This document shows, piece after piece, positions 1-7,124 of a stretch of DNA of 25,481 nucleotides. The position numbers and the translations under genes were made by a program. Below the pieces are notes generated by a model. It searched no databases, had not been told where the DNA came from, and was given only the letters and a program-made list of their open reading frames with translations. The stretch comes from Bacteroidota bacterium (GTDB taxonomy: Bacteria; Bacteroidota; Bacteroidia; Chitinophagales; Chitinophagaceae). The stretch is taken from assembly GCA_023392575.1 (NCBI GenBank), contig JAEVYV010000205.1, positions 1 through 25,481 on the forward strand, given 5' to 3'. The stretch's first letter is position 1, and each line of letters begins with the position of its first letter.

Positions 1-775
1 CCATAGCATGTAACACCGCATTGAACATTTCTGCTTGCTGAGAGTTAAAGGTTTGTTCCAGTTTACGCAAGTAGACCAGATGCCTTTTTTCTTCTTCCGT
101 AATCTCTGGTGCGCTTTCCTTTTCAAAGGAAACTTTCGACTCAGGTGTCTGTGGTTGGGTAAGCAGTTTCTCTTTATCCCGGTTGTCCTGCTCTATAATT
201 CCTGCAAGACCTTCGCCAATGCCAGGGATTTTTGTGAGAAACTGTGGATTGCGCCTGACAATGCCCTCCAGTGCCACTGACGCCAGTTCCCCAACATCAA
301 TATTTTTAAGCTTGAACTTATTCTCCTTGAGGTTCTTTATTTCCTCTTCCAACTTTTCAGCATACTCCTCGGTTTCTTCAAGTTCCTGCTTGGTCGCTTC
401 CAGTTCTTCTTTTAACCGGCTCATTTCATATTCCCGGTCACGTGCTGCTAGTTTTTCCTGGATGATTCCCTCAATCTCACCCAGCCCATTTAGCGATTTA
501 GTGTTACCAATATTTTTCTGCACCATAAAGCAGTATTGATCGTTCCTTGGAGAAAGATTGGAGTTATAAATCAGAATACGGACTTTTTCGGTGTCTTCAT
601 TCATGTAAAACTCATAGGTGTCAAACTCCTGTGGATCTTCTGTTTTGGACACCACTTTGAGATTGTCCACAAAAATCTCGAACGGCTTTGCTTGCCCTTT
701 TGCCGCTTGCGCTTCTAAAAAGTGCTTCAGCTTATCTATTTTAAGTTGGTCGTAGGTATCATTTGTTACCGGCAT
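1..775 (-). CDS. Coiled-coil protein of the prophage-like cluster, partial (C-terminus beyond left edge)
   Basis: Reading the minus strand from an ATG at 773-775 gives 258 codons with no stop up to the window edge, so the protein is incomplete. Residues 1-90 look like a compact beta-rich domain, with an N-L-S-P-R-N motif near 73-78 that resembles motifs in the two nearby small beta-rich proteins. Residues 94-103 (SLNGLGEIEG) match the short Gly motif shared by several products of this cluster. Residues about 105-155 are a charged coiled coil rich in Glu, Lys and Leu, followed by a helical segment and an acidic, Pro-containing stretch. The start overlaps the end of the upstream gene by 17 bases, which fits translational coupling in one long operon. 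I do not recognise the family. A virion, scaffold or DNA-associated protein of the element is a guess from context. Confidence 0.75.
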   Translation of the reverse strand, partial: MPVTNDTYDQLKIDKLKHFLEAQAAKGQAKPFEIFVDNLKVVSKTEDPQEFDTYEFYMNEDTEKVRILIYNSNLSPRNDQYCFMVQKNIGNTKSLNGLGEIEGIIQEKLAARDREYEMSRLKEELEATKQELEETEEYAEKLEEEIKNLKENKFKLKNIDVGELASVALEGIVRRNPQFLTKIPGIGEGLAGIIEQDNRDKEKLLTQPQTPESKVSFEKESAPEITEEEKRHLVYLRKLEQTFNSQQAEMFNAVLHAM

Positions 776-1097
776 GGTCGTCAGCGTTTATTGGTATAGC
801 TTGTATAAATCGAGTGTTCGTTGGCGAAAGCGATAGGTTCGTGATTTTGATTCTTCCTCTGTGTTCATATTGCAGTTCATTGGCTCCATACTCATTGAGG
901 TCAAAAAGACCAACATCGCTTTCTATTCTTATCGTGGCTATGGGATCAATCAAGAGAAATATTTGGTTATAGGCCGTTAGCTCCCGTGATTCGTTTACTT
1001 TAAGCAGCACATGACGAAAACGAAGCAGGTATTTCTTTCCATAGCCCATTTCCTGCATTCGTCGGCCTATGTAATCCAGTGCTAAGTCTGAGGTCAT
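759..1097 (-). CDS. Small beta-rich protein of the prophage-like cluster (112 aa)
   Basis: The gene starts with an ATG that overlaps the stop codon of the upstream gene (ATGA), so it is translationally coupled. The product has no signal peptide and no membrane segment. It alternates hydrophobic and polar residues in a way typical of beta sandwiches, for example AYNQIFLLIDPIATIRIES near the middle. The stretch NLSLSPTNTRF near residues 87-97 resembles NVSPNDRF in the 127-residue protein two genes upstream and NLSPRND in the coiled-coil protein downstream, which suggests related folds. Family not recognised. A minor capsid or spike-base protein is an inference from the endolysin and the other structural-looking genes around it. 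Confidence 0.75.
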   Translation of the reverse strand: MTSDLALDYIGRRMQEMGYGKKYLLRFRHVLLKVNESRELTAYNQIFLLIDPIATIRIESDVGLFDLNEYGANELQYEHRGRIKITNLSLSPTNTRFIQAIPINADDHAGNK

Positions 1098-2044
1098 TGT
1101 TCGTCCAGATTTTCAAACCACACAAAAATGTTTAGCCCATAACTGATGTCCTTATCGTAGTAAACACCCCAGCTATCCTTATAATATGCTTCTAAAATGG
1201 GCGAAGCCGTGGTGATGCTTATTTCGGGAGCAACTCTGTTTCTTCCTTTCAGCCATTCTCCTTGCAGGTCACCGGCGAAAGAGAAATCGCCATAGTTGAT
1301 GTTATTGTCTGCTCTCCAGGCTTCGCATTGATAAAAAATGTCGGTTGCATCCGGACTTTGTAGGGATAACACGCCAGCCCTTTCATTTCTTACGATAGTA
1401 AAGAGTGGGTCATAGTCCAACAGCCTGGGCGCTGGTGGAGGAGGTGGAGGTGGCGGCGGTGGCGGTGGTGCAGCCGAACATTCACCCACACCGGAGGCAA
1501 AGAAGGAATGCTGGGTGTCGGTAGTAAGGGTTAATAAATCTCCATTGGCTATAGCAGTTGGCTTATAGTTTCGGTTATTGCTTCCATACTGGCTCCAGGT
1601 GGCAAGGGATGTATTATTGACTTCTGTGGACATTTTTTGAGCAATGGTAGCCGGTGTATCTCCATCAACAGCAATGACCGTGACCACATGAGAGTACACC
1701 CCGCAACTGTATTGAAACGTTGGGTTTACTGCTGCTCCAATTCGGAATACCTGCGTTCTAATGTTATTGGCAATGGTATCGCTCACCGGATCAATGGTGG
1801 CTTTTCCAGGATTGGGACAGCCGCTTAACTGAGGTGCAGGGGCTGGAGCAGGTTGTGGTTCTGGCACTGGTGCCGGCGCAGGTGCAGGTGCAGGCATCGG
1901 CTGCGGAATATCCGTGAACAAAAAGGCGCTTACTTCCACGGCAATAACCTTTATAGGTTTTCCCTGTAAGGGAATTTGGAAATACCTAATCTCACCCTTA
2001 CGACTGACTTGTTCACTGTGTAAAATCACTCTTTGCTGTTGCAT
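1094..2044 (-). CDS. Modular spike-like protein with Pro/Ala linkers (316 aa)
   Basis: Three modules are visible. Residues 1-46 form a short beta-rich N-terminal part, perhaps a virion anchor. A Pro-Ala-Pro linker at about 48-73 follows. Residues about 74-190 hold a domain with four cysteines (76, 114, 189 and one more beyond the linker) and a segment GDTPATIAQKMSTEVNN that recalls a small repeat domain seen in phage tail and surface proteins. A run of twelve prolines at 193-204 leads to a C-terminal beta-rich domain of about 110 residues with many aromatic residues, a possible receptor-binding head. Such rigid, extended linkers between globular domains are typical of viral spikes or surface adhesins. 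It has no signal peptide, which favours a virion part over a host adhesin. The start overlaps the upstream stop (TAATG). The function is inferred from architecture and context, not from a recognised family. Confidence 0.75.
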   Translation of the reverse strand: MQQQRVILHSEQVSRKGEIRYFQIPLQGKPIKVIAVEVSAFLFTDIPQPMPAPAPAPAPVPEPQPAPAPAPQLSGCPNPGKATIDPVSDTIANNIRTQVFRIGAAVNPTFQYSCGVYSHVVTVIAVDGDTPATIAQKMSTEVNNTSLATWSQYGSNNRNYKPTAIANGDLLTLTTDTQHSFFASGVGECSAAPPPPPPPPPPPPAPRLLDYDPLFTIVRNERAGVLSLQSPDATDIFYQCEAWRADNNINYGDFSFAGDLQGEWLKGRNRVAPEISITTASPILEAYYKDSWGVYYDKDISYGLNIFVWFENLDEQ

Positions 2045-2427
2045 TAGTCTTTGGTTTCAACGTCCAGGTAAATGGATACTCGGTAAGGCACAAACTGAAG
2101 CCTTGCGTCCGGTGTGTCCTTGTACTCAACTTTGACTTTGAAGTTTCCAGGCGCAATGCCACCCAAGTTGTAAAAGCGGTCATTAGGGGACACGTTCAGT
2201 CCTGTCATCAAAAGCTTGGTTTCGTAGCCTTCAGGAAAAAGTTCTTCGCTGTTTATTTCTACCTTGCCGGAGCCACGGTAGTACATTAGATCGTCACGGT
2301 CCGAGGCGAACAAGATGCCATGCACCTTTGTGACGGTTTTATCCAGTTCAAAGGTTTTGGTATGAATGGCATTTCCTGCACTTACTTCTATATCGTACCG
2401 CTTTTTAATTCTTTTAGCCATAATCAT
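2044..2427 (-). CDS. Beta-rich small structural-type protein (127 aa)
   Basis: The basic N-terminus (AKRIKKRY) is followed by predicted beta strands with a hydrophobic/polar pattern. A motif NVSPNDRF lies near residues 78-85, echoing NLSLSPTNTRF in the 112-residue protein and NLSPRND in the coiled-coil protein of the same operon. An in-frame ATG at 2421 is an equally good start and would give MAKRIKK. There is no membrane segment or signal peptide. It lies directly between the endolysin and the spike-like protein with almost no spacing. Family not recognised; a single-jelly-roll minor capsid or vertex protein is one possibility, to be tested by structure prediction. Confidence 0.75.
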   Translation of the reverse strand: MIMAKRIKKRYDIEVSAGNAIHTKTFELDKTVTKVHGILFASDRDDLMYYRGSGKVEINSEELFPEGYETKLLMTGLNVSPNDRFYNLGGIAPGNFKVKVEYKDTPDARLQFVPYRVSIYLDVETKD

Positions 2428-2431
2428 TTTT

Positions 2432-2971
2432 TTAAGCCGTGTTCCCTCCGGCGATCTTATAAACCGCTATAAGGCTTTTCACGTTCTTTTCATTTTGCCC
2501 ATAACCTGCTCCCGGCAGCGAAGCCCACTCTTTTTTGCATTTGGCAATGGCCTGTGCAAACCTGCCTGCCATGACGTCCTCTAAGGCTTTTCTTCTTCGG
2601 ATCAGTTCAATGGCTGCCTTATCCTGGCTAAGAGGGCTGAAGTCTGGGAGTTTCAGCTTGGCTTGAATTTCATTCCATGTTTTGCTCAGGATCTGGTAAG
2701 CTCCGGCAGCCGTGCTGGTGATACCCCATTTAGTGACTTTGGTATCAGGATGTTTCGATAGGTCATTGAAAAAACCGCCACCGTATAGCTTTCGGTAGCC
2801 ATCTTTACCAAACGTGCCTTCCGAATACTGAATCATGATCAGAAAGGCCTTTAGGTTTTTGTATGCTCTTGAATTGGTGTCCATGCTAATTTTCTGTTTC
2901 AGCAGGAAGTATAGTGGCGGTGCAAGAAGACCAGCCACTATAGCTCCCCACTGATAGTTAGAAAGTTTCAT
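2432..2971 (-). CDS. Membrane-anchored lambda R-like endolysin (glycoside hydrolase 104-type)
   Basis: This enzyme should cut the peptidoglycan glycan strand between N-acetylmuramic acid and N-acetylglucosamine. Residues about 40-175 follow phage lambda endolysin R closely: YSEGT with the catalytic Glu at 51, then GYRKLYGGGFFND, HPD, STAAGAYQILSKTWN, DFSPLSQD, and near the end the strongly conserved WASLPGAGYGQ. Lambda R is a soluble transglycosylase of about 158 residues. This protein adds an N-terminal hydrophobic segment (about residues 8-25), so it is probably a signal-anchored endolysin exported by Sec, or a membrane-bound virion lysin used at entry. It is the clearest viral marker in the window. 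The family call rests on motif order recalled from lambda R. The anchor is seen; its role is inferred. Confidence 0.93.
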   Translation of the reverse strand: MKLSNYQWGAIVAGLLAPPLYFLLKQKISMDTNSRAYKNLKAFLIMIQYSEGTFGKDGYRKLYGGGFFNDLSKHPDTKVTKWGITSTAAGAYQILSKTWNEIQAKLKLPDFSPLSQDKAAIELIRRRKALEDVMAGRFAQAIAKCKKEWASLPGAGYGQNEKNVKSLIAVYKIAGGNTA

Positions 2972-2985
2972 TTCATTGCCTGCTA

Positions 2986-3702
2986 CTATGGCGTAGTGAT
3001 CGTTCCATGCAACCCTGCATAGATGTACGTGTTGGCAGGGATGCCATCCATTGAACCCAGCTCAATGGTCATCTCGATTAAAATATCGTCGTGAATCAAC
3101 CGGGGGTTAGCCAGCTTATAGTAACCTACCGGCACATTCTTGTTGCCAGTGGTCTTGAATACCACATTGCTGGTTTCCGGTACGATTTGTTTTTTGTTGC
3201 TGCGGAGCGAAAATTCGCCGTTAGCAATGGTGTTGAAGTTTTCCAGCCCTTTAAATTCCGTGGCAATGATCTTGTCTTTTGAACCATCGGCGGAAGTACC
3301 CGCAAGCAGAAAGATGCCACTCACCAGAAATGCCTGGTTCTTGGGTAGCTTGGCATTGGATACGTTACGCAGCCCCACTTCCTTATCATCCTGGGTTTCA
3401 AAAAGCTTAATGGTTTTGGACCCTACTGGTTTGATGGAGTAGATAGTGGAGTCCGCGAGGCGCAGCTCTCCTTTAACCAATCCTTCTTTGATGTGTGGGG
3501 GCAGTTCGCCAAAGAATTTTTCCATTTCGGCGCGGGAGCCTTTGGAAGGCGGTGTGGTGAACATTTTGTTTACTGTCTTTGCCCGCTGGATCGGGTTCAT
3601 TCTGCGCAGTGCGCCGAGCAGTTCTGCGTCGTCTGCTCCATCCAGGCCAAGCAGTGCGCCTTGGTTGTTGTATTCTTCGATGCCTTCAAGTAAGCCTAAC
3701 AT
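2986..3702 (-). CDS. Beta-rich protein, candidate capsid protein of the element (238 aa)
   Basis: The first 36 residues are helical and acidic and contain LLGLDG (17-22), an example of the Gly motif found in neighbouring products. This could be a scaffold arm or a segment removed by a protease. Residues about 37-95 include a helical part. From about 96 on the protein is beta-rich with alternating hydrophobic residues and short Gly/Asn turns, ending in an all-beta tail, the layout expected of a jelly-roll. There is no signal peptide, no membrane segment and no cysteine. It sits next to the endolysin in a coupled operon. I do not recognise the family. Because it is soluble, beta-rich and central in the cluster, I favour a capsid or other major virion protein, at low certainty. 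Confidence 0.75.
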   Translation of the reverse strand: MLGLLEGIEEYNNQGALLGLDGADDAELLGALRRMNPIQRAKTVNKMFTTPPSKGSRAEMEKFFGELPPHIKEGLVKGELRLADSTIYSIKPVGSKTIKLFETQDDKEVGLRNVSNAKLPKNQAFLVSGIFLLAGTSADGSKDKIIATEFKGLENFNTIANGEFSLRSNKKQIVPETSNVVFKTTGNKNVPVGYYKLANPRLIHDDILIEMTIELGSMDGIPANTYIYAGLHGTITTP

Positions 3703-3743
3703 AGTGTTGGGATTTTATTTGGTTATGTAATGATTGATTGGTT

Positions 3744-4337
3744 TTAGAATAAGCGGTCGTCCATACTCACATCGCCCATGTCCATTTCTACTTCTCCGAA
3801 ATCTGGTTCCGGTAAACTGCCCTGGAATTGCATGGCACTGTCGGTGAGCTGGTCTTCAATGGCATCCAGCGCAGCCAGATCATTGTTGGGATATGAGAAG
3901 TATTGCAGCTCGCCAAAGCCGCCGCTTGTCGTGCCAGCGGAAGGCTGCTTTTTTAGCTTATTCAGGTAAAGCCTTTCTGCAAAGCCTTGTTTAAACGCCT
4001 GTACTCTTTCTTTAACACCGTCCAGCCCTTCCAATCCACTGACAGTTGTATTGTTTTGAAAACCGTTAGCGGCCATAATGCCCAGGCCCAGAAGCTGCGT
4101 GAGTTTGTTTCCTGAATAGTGGCCGACACCGGTGGTAACGATGCCGACTAAAAGGGAGGGCTTGCCAATGGCCGCTCCAATGAGGCCGCCACCGAGTACG
4201 CCAACCAAGATTCCTTTTCCGGTTTCAAGCATCGTGTTTTTTACATTGCCTTGGGTGTCGAGTTCAGAGGCGAAGCCTTGCATGAAGTTTTTCCGCTTGG
4301 CCTTTTTTGCATATTGTTTTTTGCGCGTTTTTGCCAT
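3744..4337 (-). CDS. Glycine-zipper membrane protein with shared Gly motif (197 aa)
   Basis: The N-terminus is strongly basic (MAKTRKKQYAKKAKRK). A glycine-rich hydrophobic region at about 40-95 can form two membrane-embedded helices (GILVGVLGGGLIGAAIG, then LLVGIVTTGVGHYSG and LLGLGIMAANG). Residues 99-107 read VSGLEGLDG, two overlapping copies of the short motif shared by this cluster. The remainder is soluble, with an acidic C-terminal tail rich in Asp, Glu and Met. The combination of a basic end, glycine zipper and acidic end resembles membrane-interacting virion proteins of icosahedral viruses with an internal membrane, but this is inference; no family is recognised. It is separated from the capsid-like candidate by 41 bases and has an ATG start. 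Confidence 0.75.
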   Translation of the reverse strand: MAKTRKKQYAKKAKRKNFMQGFASELDTQGNVKNTMLETGKGILVGVLGGGLIGAAIGKPSLLVGIVTTGVGHYSGNKLTQLLGLGIMAANGFQNNTTVSGLEGLDGVKERVQAFKQGFAERLYLNKLKKQPSAGTTSGGFGELQYFSYPNNDLAALDAIEDQLTDSAMQFQGSLPEPDFGEVEMDMGDVSMDDRLF

Positions 4338-4364
4338 GATTAAAGTGTTTGATGTTTAAATAGG

Positions 4365-5618
4365 TTACAGAAGTGCAACTGCTGTTTTCTTAGACGATTT
4401 GGATTTTTTTTGTTTCGGTTTTCGCTTGTGGTGTTTTCTTTTCTTAGGAATACCTGACAGCCCTTGTGGTGAAGACCTGTTCTGGGTAGGCTTTGGTTTC
4501 ATGACGGCAAAGCCAATGGCAATCAGGCTAATGCCACCTACTCCGATAGCTACTGGCTTTAACCAGCTTTTATTCTTGTCCCAAAACGTTTCCTTTGTTG
4601 GTTCAGGCGTATTTCCAGTATCGGTTGTTGTGGGTACAGTTGTTTGCACAGTGGTTGTCGTGGGAACGAGAGTGTTGTCTGTTTGCTCCACAAATGTTTC
4701 GGCGTTTTCATTTGAAGGCATATAAGGGTTCGTAGCGGTTGAATAACTACTTTCCGTTTTTACCAGTGAATTGCTAGCAGAACTATTCTCATTCGTTTTA
4801 AATGCCTCTTCTACGGAAGGAGTGGTAGTTGGGTTGGATGAAGGAGCAGGAGTTTCAACCAAACTAGGAACAGGCGTTGTACCGGGTACCGGAGCATTAT
4901 TTTCTGCCGCTTCATTGGTTTTTTCATCAAAATTTTCGGAGCCTTTTGTTTTCTTAGGAAAGATGTCACCGATCTGTTTTAAGGCAGCTACGATTCCTGC
5001 AAGCACACCCATTGCTGCCCCCACCGAAGCAAGTGTCACCGGTTCTCCCAACTGTCCAAGACCCTCAAAGCCTTCCACGTTCTCCGAATAATAAACCTCC
5101 GGCCCTAATAGCTGGGGAAGTGGTGTGTAAACACTCATGTATTCAATTCCAGCGAGCGATATTCCATCAAGTCCGGCTACTGCCTTGTTCTTATTTCCTT
5201 TACCGCCTAAAATGGCTTTTTTCAAATTCTTCTCATTACCGCCTGCACCGTAAAAAATCTTTTCGAGTTTTTGTCGGGTGGCTATGAGTCGCTGAAACTT
5301 CGACGGATCAATTCCTTTTTGAGCTGCCTGCTCCGGCGTTAAATAGCTCCACCGAAGTCTTGCCGCCACGTTTTTTACGTTCAGCTTCATGGCCGCCAAC
5401 ACCCCGTTTCGAAGCAGTACGGTTGCCGGATTGATCTTGTTTACTTTATTGAGCACCTTTTTGAAAAAGCCTTTCTTTTTTGGCTTTGGTTGCCCTGGGT
5501 TTGTAGCGGCGGGTTTAGCCGCTTTTTTTGCTTTGAGTTTGGACAGAAGTGAGGTTTTCTTTTTTTGCAGCAGGTAGCGCTTTAGTGGCAGCTTTTGCTT
5601 TGGCTTTTTTCTTGCCAA
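4365..5618 (-). CDS. Lys-rich membrane protein with disordered Thr/Pro region (417 aa)
   Basis: The protein begins with about 60 residues very rich in Lys. Two copies of the shared Gly motif follow, VAGLDG (147-152) and VEGFEG (181-186). A hydrophobic Ala/Gly segment lies at about 193-216. Residues 220-345 are a long low-complexity Thr/Pro/Asn/Ser stretch, then a transmembrane helix at about 353-373 and a very basic C-terminal tail (LSGI, then many Lys, Arg and His). The only start giving the full frame is TTG at 5618, without a visible ribosome site; the next ATG is codon 77. The frame overlaps the upstream protease gene by 104 bases, so the true N-terminus is uncertain and fusion by frameshift is possible. 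It may be a nucleic-acid-binding, membrane-linked virion protein. Family not recognised. Confidence 0.7.
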   Translation of the reverse strand: MARKKPKQKLPLKRYLLQKKKTSLLSKLKAKKAAKPAATNPGQPKPKKKGFFKKVLNKVNKINPATVLLRNGVLAAMKLNVKNVAARLRWSYLTPEQAAQKGIDPSKFQRLIATRQKLEKIFYGAGGNEKNLKKAILGGKGNKNKAVAGLDGISLAGIEYMSVYTPLPQLLGPEVYYSENVEGFEGLGQLGEPVTLASVGAAMGVLAGIVAALKQIGDIFPKKTKGSENFDEKTNEAAENNAPVPGTTPVPSLVETPAPSSNPTTTPSVEEAFKTNENSSASNSLVKTESSYSTATNPYMPSNENAETFVEQTDNTLVPTTTTVQTTVPTTTDTGNTPEPTKETFWDKNKSWLKPVAIGVGGISLIAIGFAVMKPKPTQNRSSPQGLSGIPKKRKHHKRKPKQKKSKSSKKTAVALL

Positions 5619-6201
5619 AGAGCTGACCTAAATCGCCCATATCATCTCCATCAAATCCATTTAAATATTGCAGATCCATAGGATAGTCTTTTTTCTCTGA
5701 GTAGGGTACTTCGTAATTGAATTTGTCGGTTACACAGTCAATGGGAATCTCTTTTCCCGAAAGCACGACGACGGGGTAGATATGCTGAAAGTAATCCCGG
5801 TGGTATTTGGTGATCCTTAGGATATGTGGAATGTTGCAGTTAGTCAGGATACTGGATATAAACACCGAGTAACAATCGCAATCCACCCCTTTGTGCCGGT
5901 CGTGCCAGGTTCTCGCTGGACTTCTTATCTGTTCATAGCCTTCCTGGTCTTTTTTGTAGGCAATGTGCCCATAGACGAAGTGCCAGATGTTCGAGCAGGT
6001 CTCATAGGTAGTTGTTCCTTTTAAGCGTTGAGCAATCTTTTGGGTGTGGTCAAGCGTTTCGCCTACCATTTTTGGAATGAAGGCAACAGTATGCGTAACA
6101 TCAGCGTTTTTGCGGATGGTTTTGTTAGTCCCTTCCGCTTTAGGAAAGAGATGGGTGTAGTGTTCACCACTTTGGATGTTACGTTTCTTAGCTGCTTCCA
6201 T
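5515..6201 (-). CDS. Transglutaminase-fold cysteine protease of the prophage-like cluster (228 aa)
   Basis: The order of motifs fits the transglutaminase-like cysteine protease superfamily: GVDCDCYSVF with the likely nucleophile Cys108, FQHIYPVVV with His140, and IPIDCV with Asp155. Upstream, residues 60-100 form the helical lead-in with aromatic residues. The C-terminal 48 residues are separate in character: LNGFDG (180-185), an acidic patch, then a Lys/Ala-rich tail. LNGFDG is the motif also found in four other products of this operon, so the enzyme may cut itself and virion precursors at these sites, much as capsid-maturation proteases do. That is a hypothesis. The last 104 bases overlap the next gene in another frame, and two A7 runs lie in the overlap. 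Cellular members of the superfamily can also be peptidoglycan or protein-crosslinking enzymes. Confidence 0.8.
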   Translation of the reverse strand: MEAAKKRNIQSGEHYTHLFPKAEGTNKTIRKNADVTHTVAFIPKMVGETLDHTQKIAQRLKGTTTYETCSNIWHFVYGHIAYKKDQEGYEQIRSPARTWHDRHKGVDCDCYSVFISSILTNCNIPHILRITKYHRDYFQHIYPVVVLSGKEIPIDCVTDKFNYEVPYSEKKDYPMDLQYLNGFDGDDMGDLGQLFGKKKAKAKAATKALPAAKKENLTSVQTQSKKSG

Positions 6202-6211
6202 TGGGTACGGA

Positions 6212-6694
6212 TTATTTCTTTAGTTGAACTTCTTGTTTGTTTTCGTATGGCAACTTGATGATGCCTAAATTGATGGTGGTAAGGGTTCGTATCGCTAGTG
6301 TGGCGCTATCTCCGCCGATGAGTGTTTTAACCAAAGTGAAAACCGTAGAAAAAACATTCGTCATTGGTATTTGAACCAGAATCTTATCAATCATAGCCTC
6401 ACCATAAGCTGGAATCTTGATTTCTTTGTCAATTGCTTCTGAGCTTCCGATTACTGTCTCTTTGTAGAGAAGTTTAACAAAGGGAAACTTGATCGAAAAG
6501 CTTCCCTTTGTAGGGTTTTTCAATAGGATATCTAAACGGATGGTAAGCCCATCCCAACTGAGCTGGTGGATGGAGGCCTTGGGCACTACTTCCAATTCAG
6601 CCTGTGCTTTTTTCAGGTTTTTTACATAGGTCCATCCTGCAACGGCTCCAATGCCAATAACAGAAGTGGTTAATATTTTGGTAGCGATGCTCAT
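6212..6694 (-). CDS. Membrane-anchored LEA type 2 / WHy-like protein (160 aa)
   Basis: An N-terminal hydrophobic helix (about residues 8-23) anchors the protein. Residues about 40-125 fit the LEA14/WHy beta-sandwich pattern: repeated short strands, a central LKNPTKGSFSIKFPFVKLLYK with the conserved Asn-Pro, then a run ending in an aliphatic strand near KILVQIPM. WHy domains occur in late-embryogenesis and stress proteins and in bacterial proteins of unclear role. Here the gene overlaps the upstream small membrane gene by ATGA and precedes the protease gene by ten bases, so it belongs to the element's operon rather than to a host stress regulon. A virion membrane protein is possible. The domain call is moderate, from pattern recall. 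Confidence 0.75.
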   Translation of the reverse strand: MSIATKILTTSVIGIGAVAGWTYVKNLKKAQAELEVVPKASIHQLSWDGLTIRLDILLKNPTKGSFSIKFPFVKLLYKETVIGSSEAIDKEIKIPAYGEAMIDKILVQIPMTNVFSTVFTLVKTLIGGDSATLAIRTLTTINLGIIKLPYENKQEVQLKK

Positions 6695-6876
6695 TTTGCA
6701 GCATTTCTTTTTCTTTCGATATAGTCAGCGGTCACTTTAAAACCAAGCCAGATGGCACCTCCAATGACTGCTTTTACAGCGTAGTCCAAAAGTCCTGCAA
6801 AATCAAGGTTGGCAAGTAAGATGCAGCCGGTTAGAAATACATTGCTGCCGGTGTTATCAGAAGTTTTGTTGTCCAT
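6691..6876 (-). CDS. Small membrane protein, holin-like candidate (61 aa)
   Basis: The product has a polar N-terminus, one or two hydrophobic helices (about residues 13-26 and 33-48, the second containing AVIGGAIWLGF) and a basic C-terminal tail (YIERKRNAAK). Size, topology and the charged tail are like phage holins or small virion membrane proteins, but no family is recognised. It starts with an ATG three bases after the upstream HTH gene and overlaps the next gene by ATGA. If the endolysin is exported by its own signal anchor, a pinholin-type partner would make sense; this is inference. Confidence 0.65.
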   Translation of the reverse strand: MDNKTSDNTGSNVFLTGCILLANLDFAGLLDYAVKAVIGGAIWLGFKVTADYIERKRNAAK

Positions 6877-6879
6877 AGG

Positions 6880-7119
6880 TTAGGCGGCCTTTTTTAGTTC
6901 TATGATTTGTGGAAGTCCGATGGCGTTTACAATCGCTACCACTTCGTCAATGGTGAAATACTTTACTTTCTTTTTGCCGATTTGCGGAACCAGTTTATCA
7001 ATCCATCTACGTACAGTTCTGGGATGTACATCATAGATCTCACCCAGGTGTTGCAGTTGATAGGGTTTGATAATGAGGTTCCCTTCAGCATTGAAATAAT
7101 TTCTCTTTACTAGTTTCAT
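6880..7119 (-). CDS. Small winged-helix/MerR-like DNA-binding protein (79 aa)
   Basis: The core reads KPYQLQHLGEIYDVHPRTVRRWI, a helix-turn-helix, followed by a beta wing (KKVKYFTIDEV) and a last helix ending in GLPQ. The layout is the same as in the 68-residue protein encoded at 7944-8150 (KPYSLTELSCLYGVSNRT, then GRLYTALQVKIIFEKLGLPG), so the two are probably paralogues. Small proteins of this type are common in mobile elements of Bacteroidota and act as excisionase-like or transcription factors. Its place directly before the membrane/structural genes suggests control of that operon or of excision. The start ATG lies a few bases after the stop of the upstream gene. Confidence 0.8.
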   Translation of the reverse strand: MKLVKRNYFNAEGNLIIKPYQLQHLGEIYDVHPRTVRRWIDKLVPQIGKKKVKYFTIDEVVAIVNAIGLPQIIELKKAA

Positions 7120-7124
7120 AACTG

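Noticed and set aside
35..718. Plus-strand open frames at the left edge
   Set aside because: They lie opposite the long minus-strand coiled-coil frame, which is continuous for 258 codons, coupled to the upstream gene and has a sensible composition; the plus frames have Ser/Phe-rich shadow composition.
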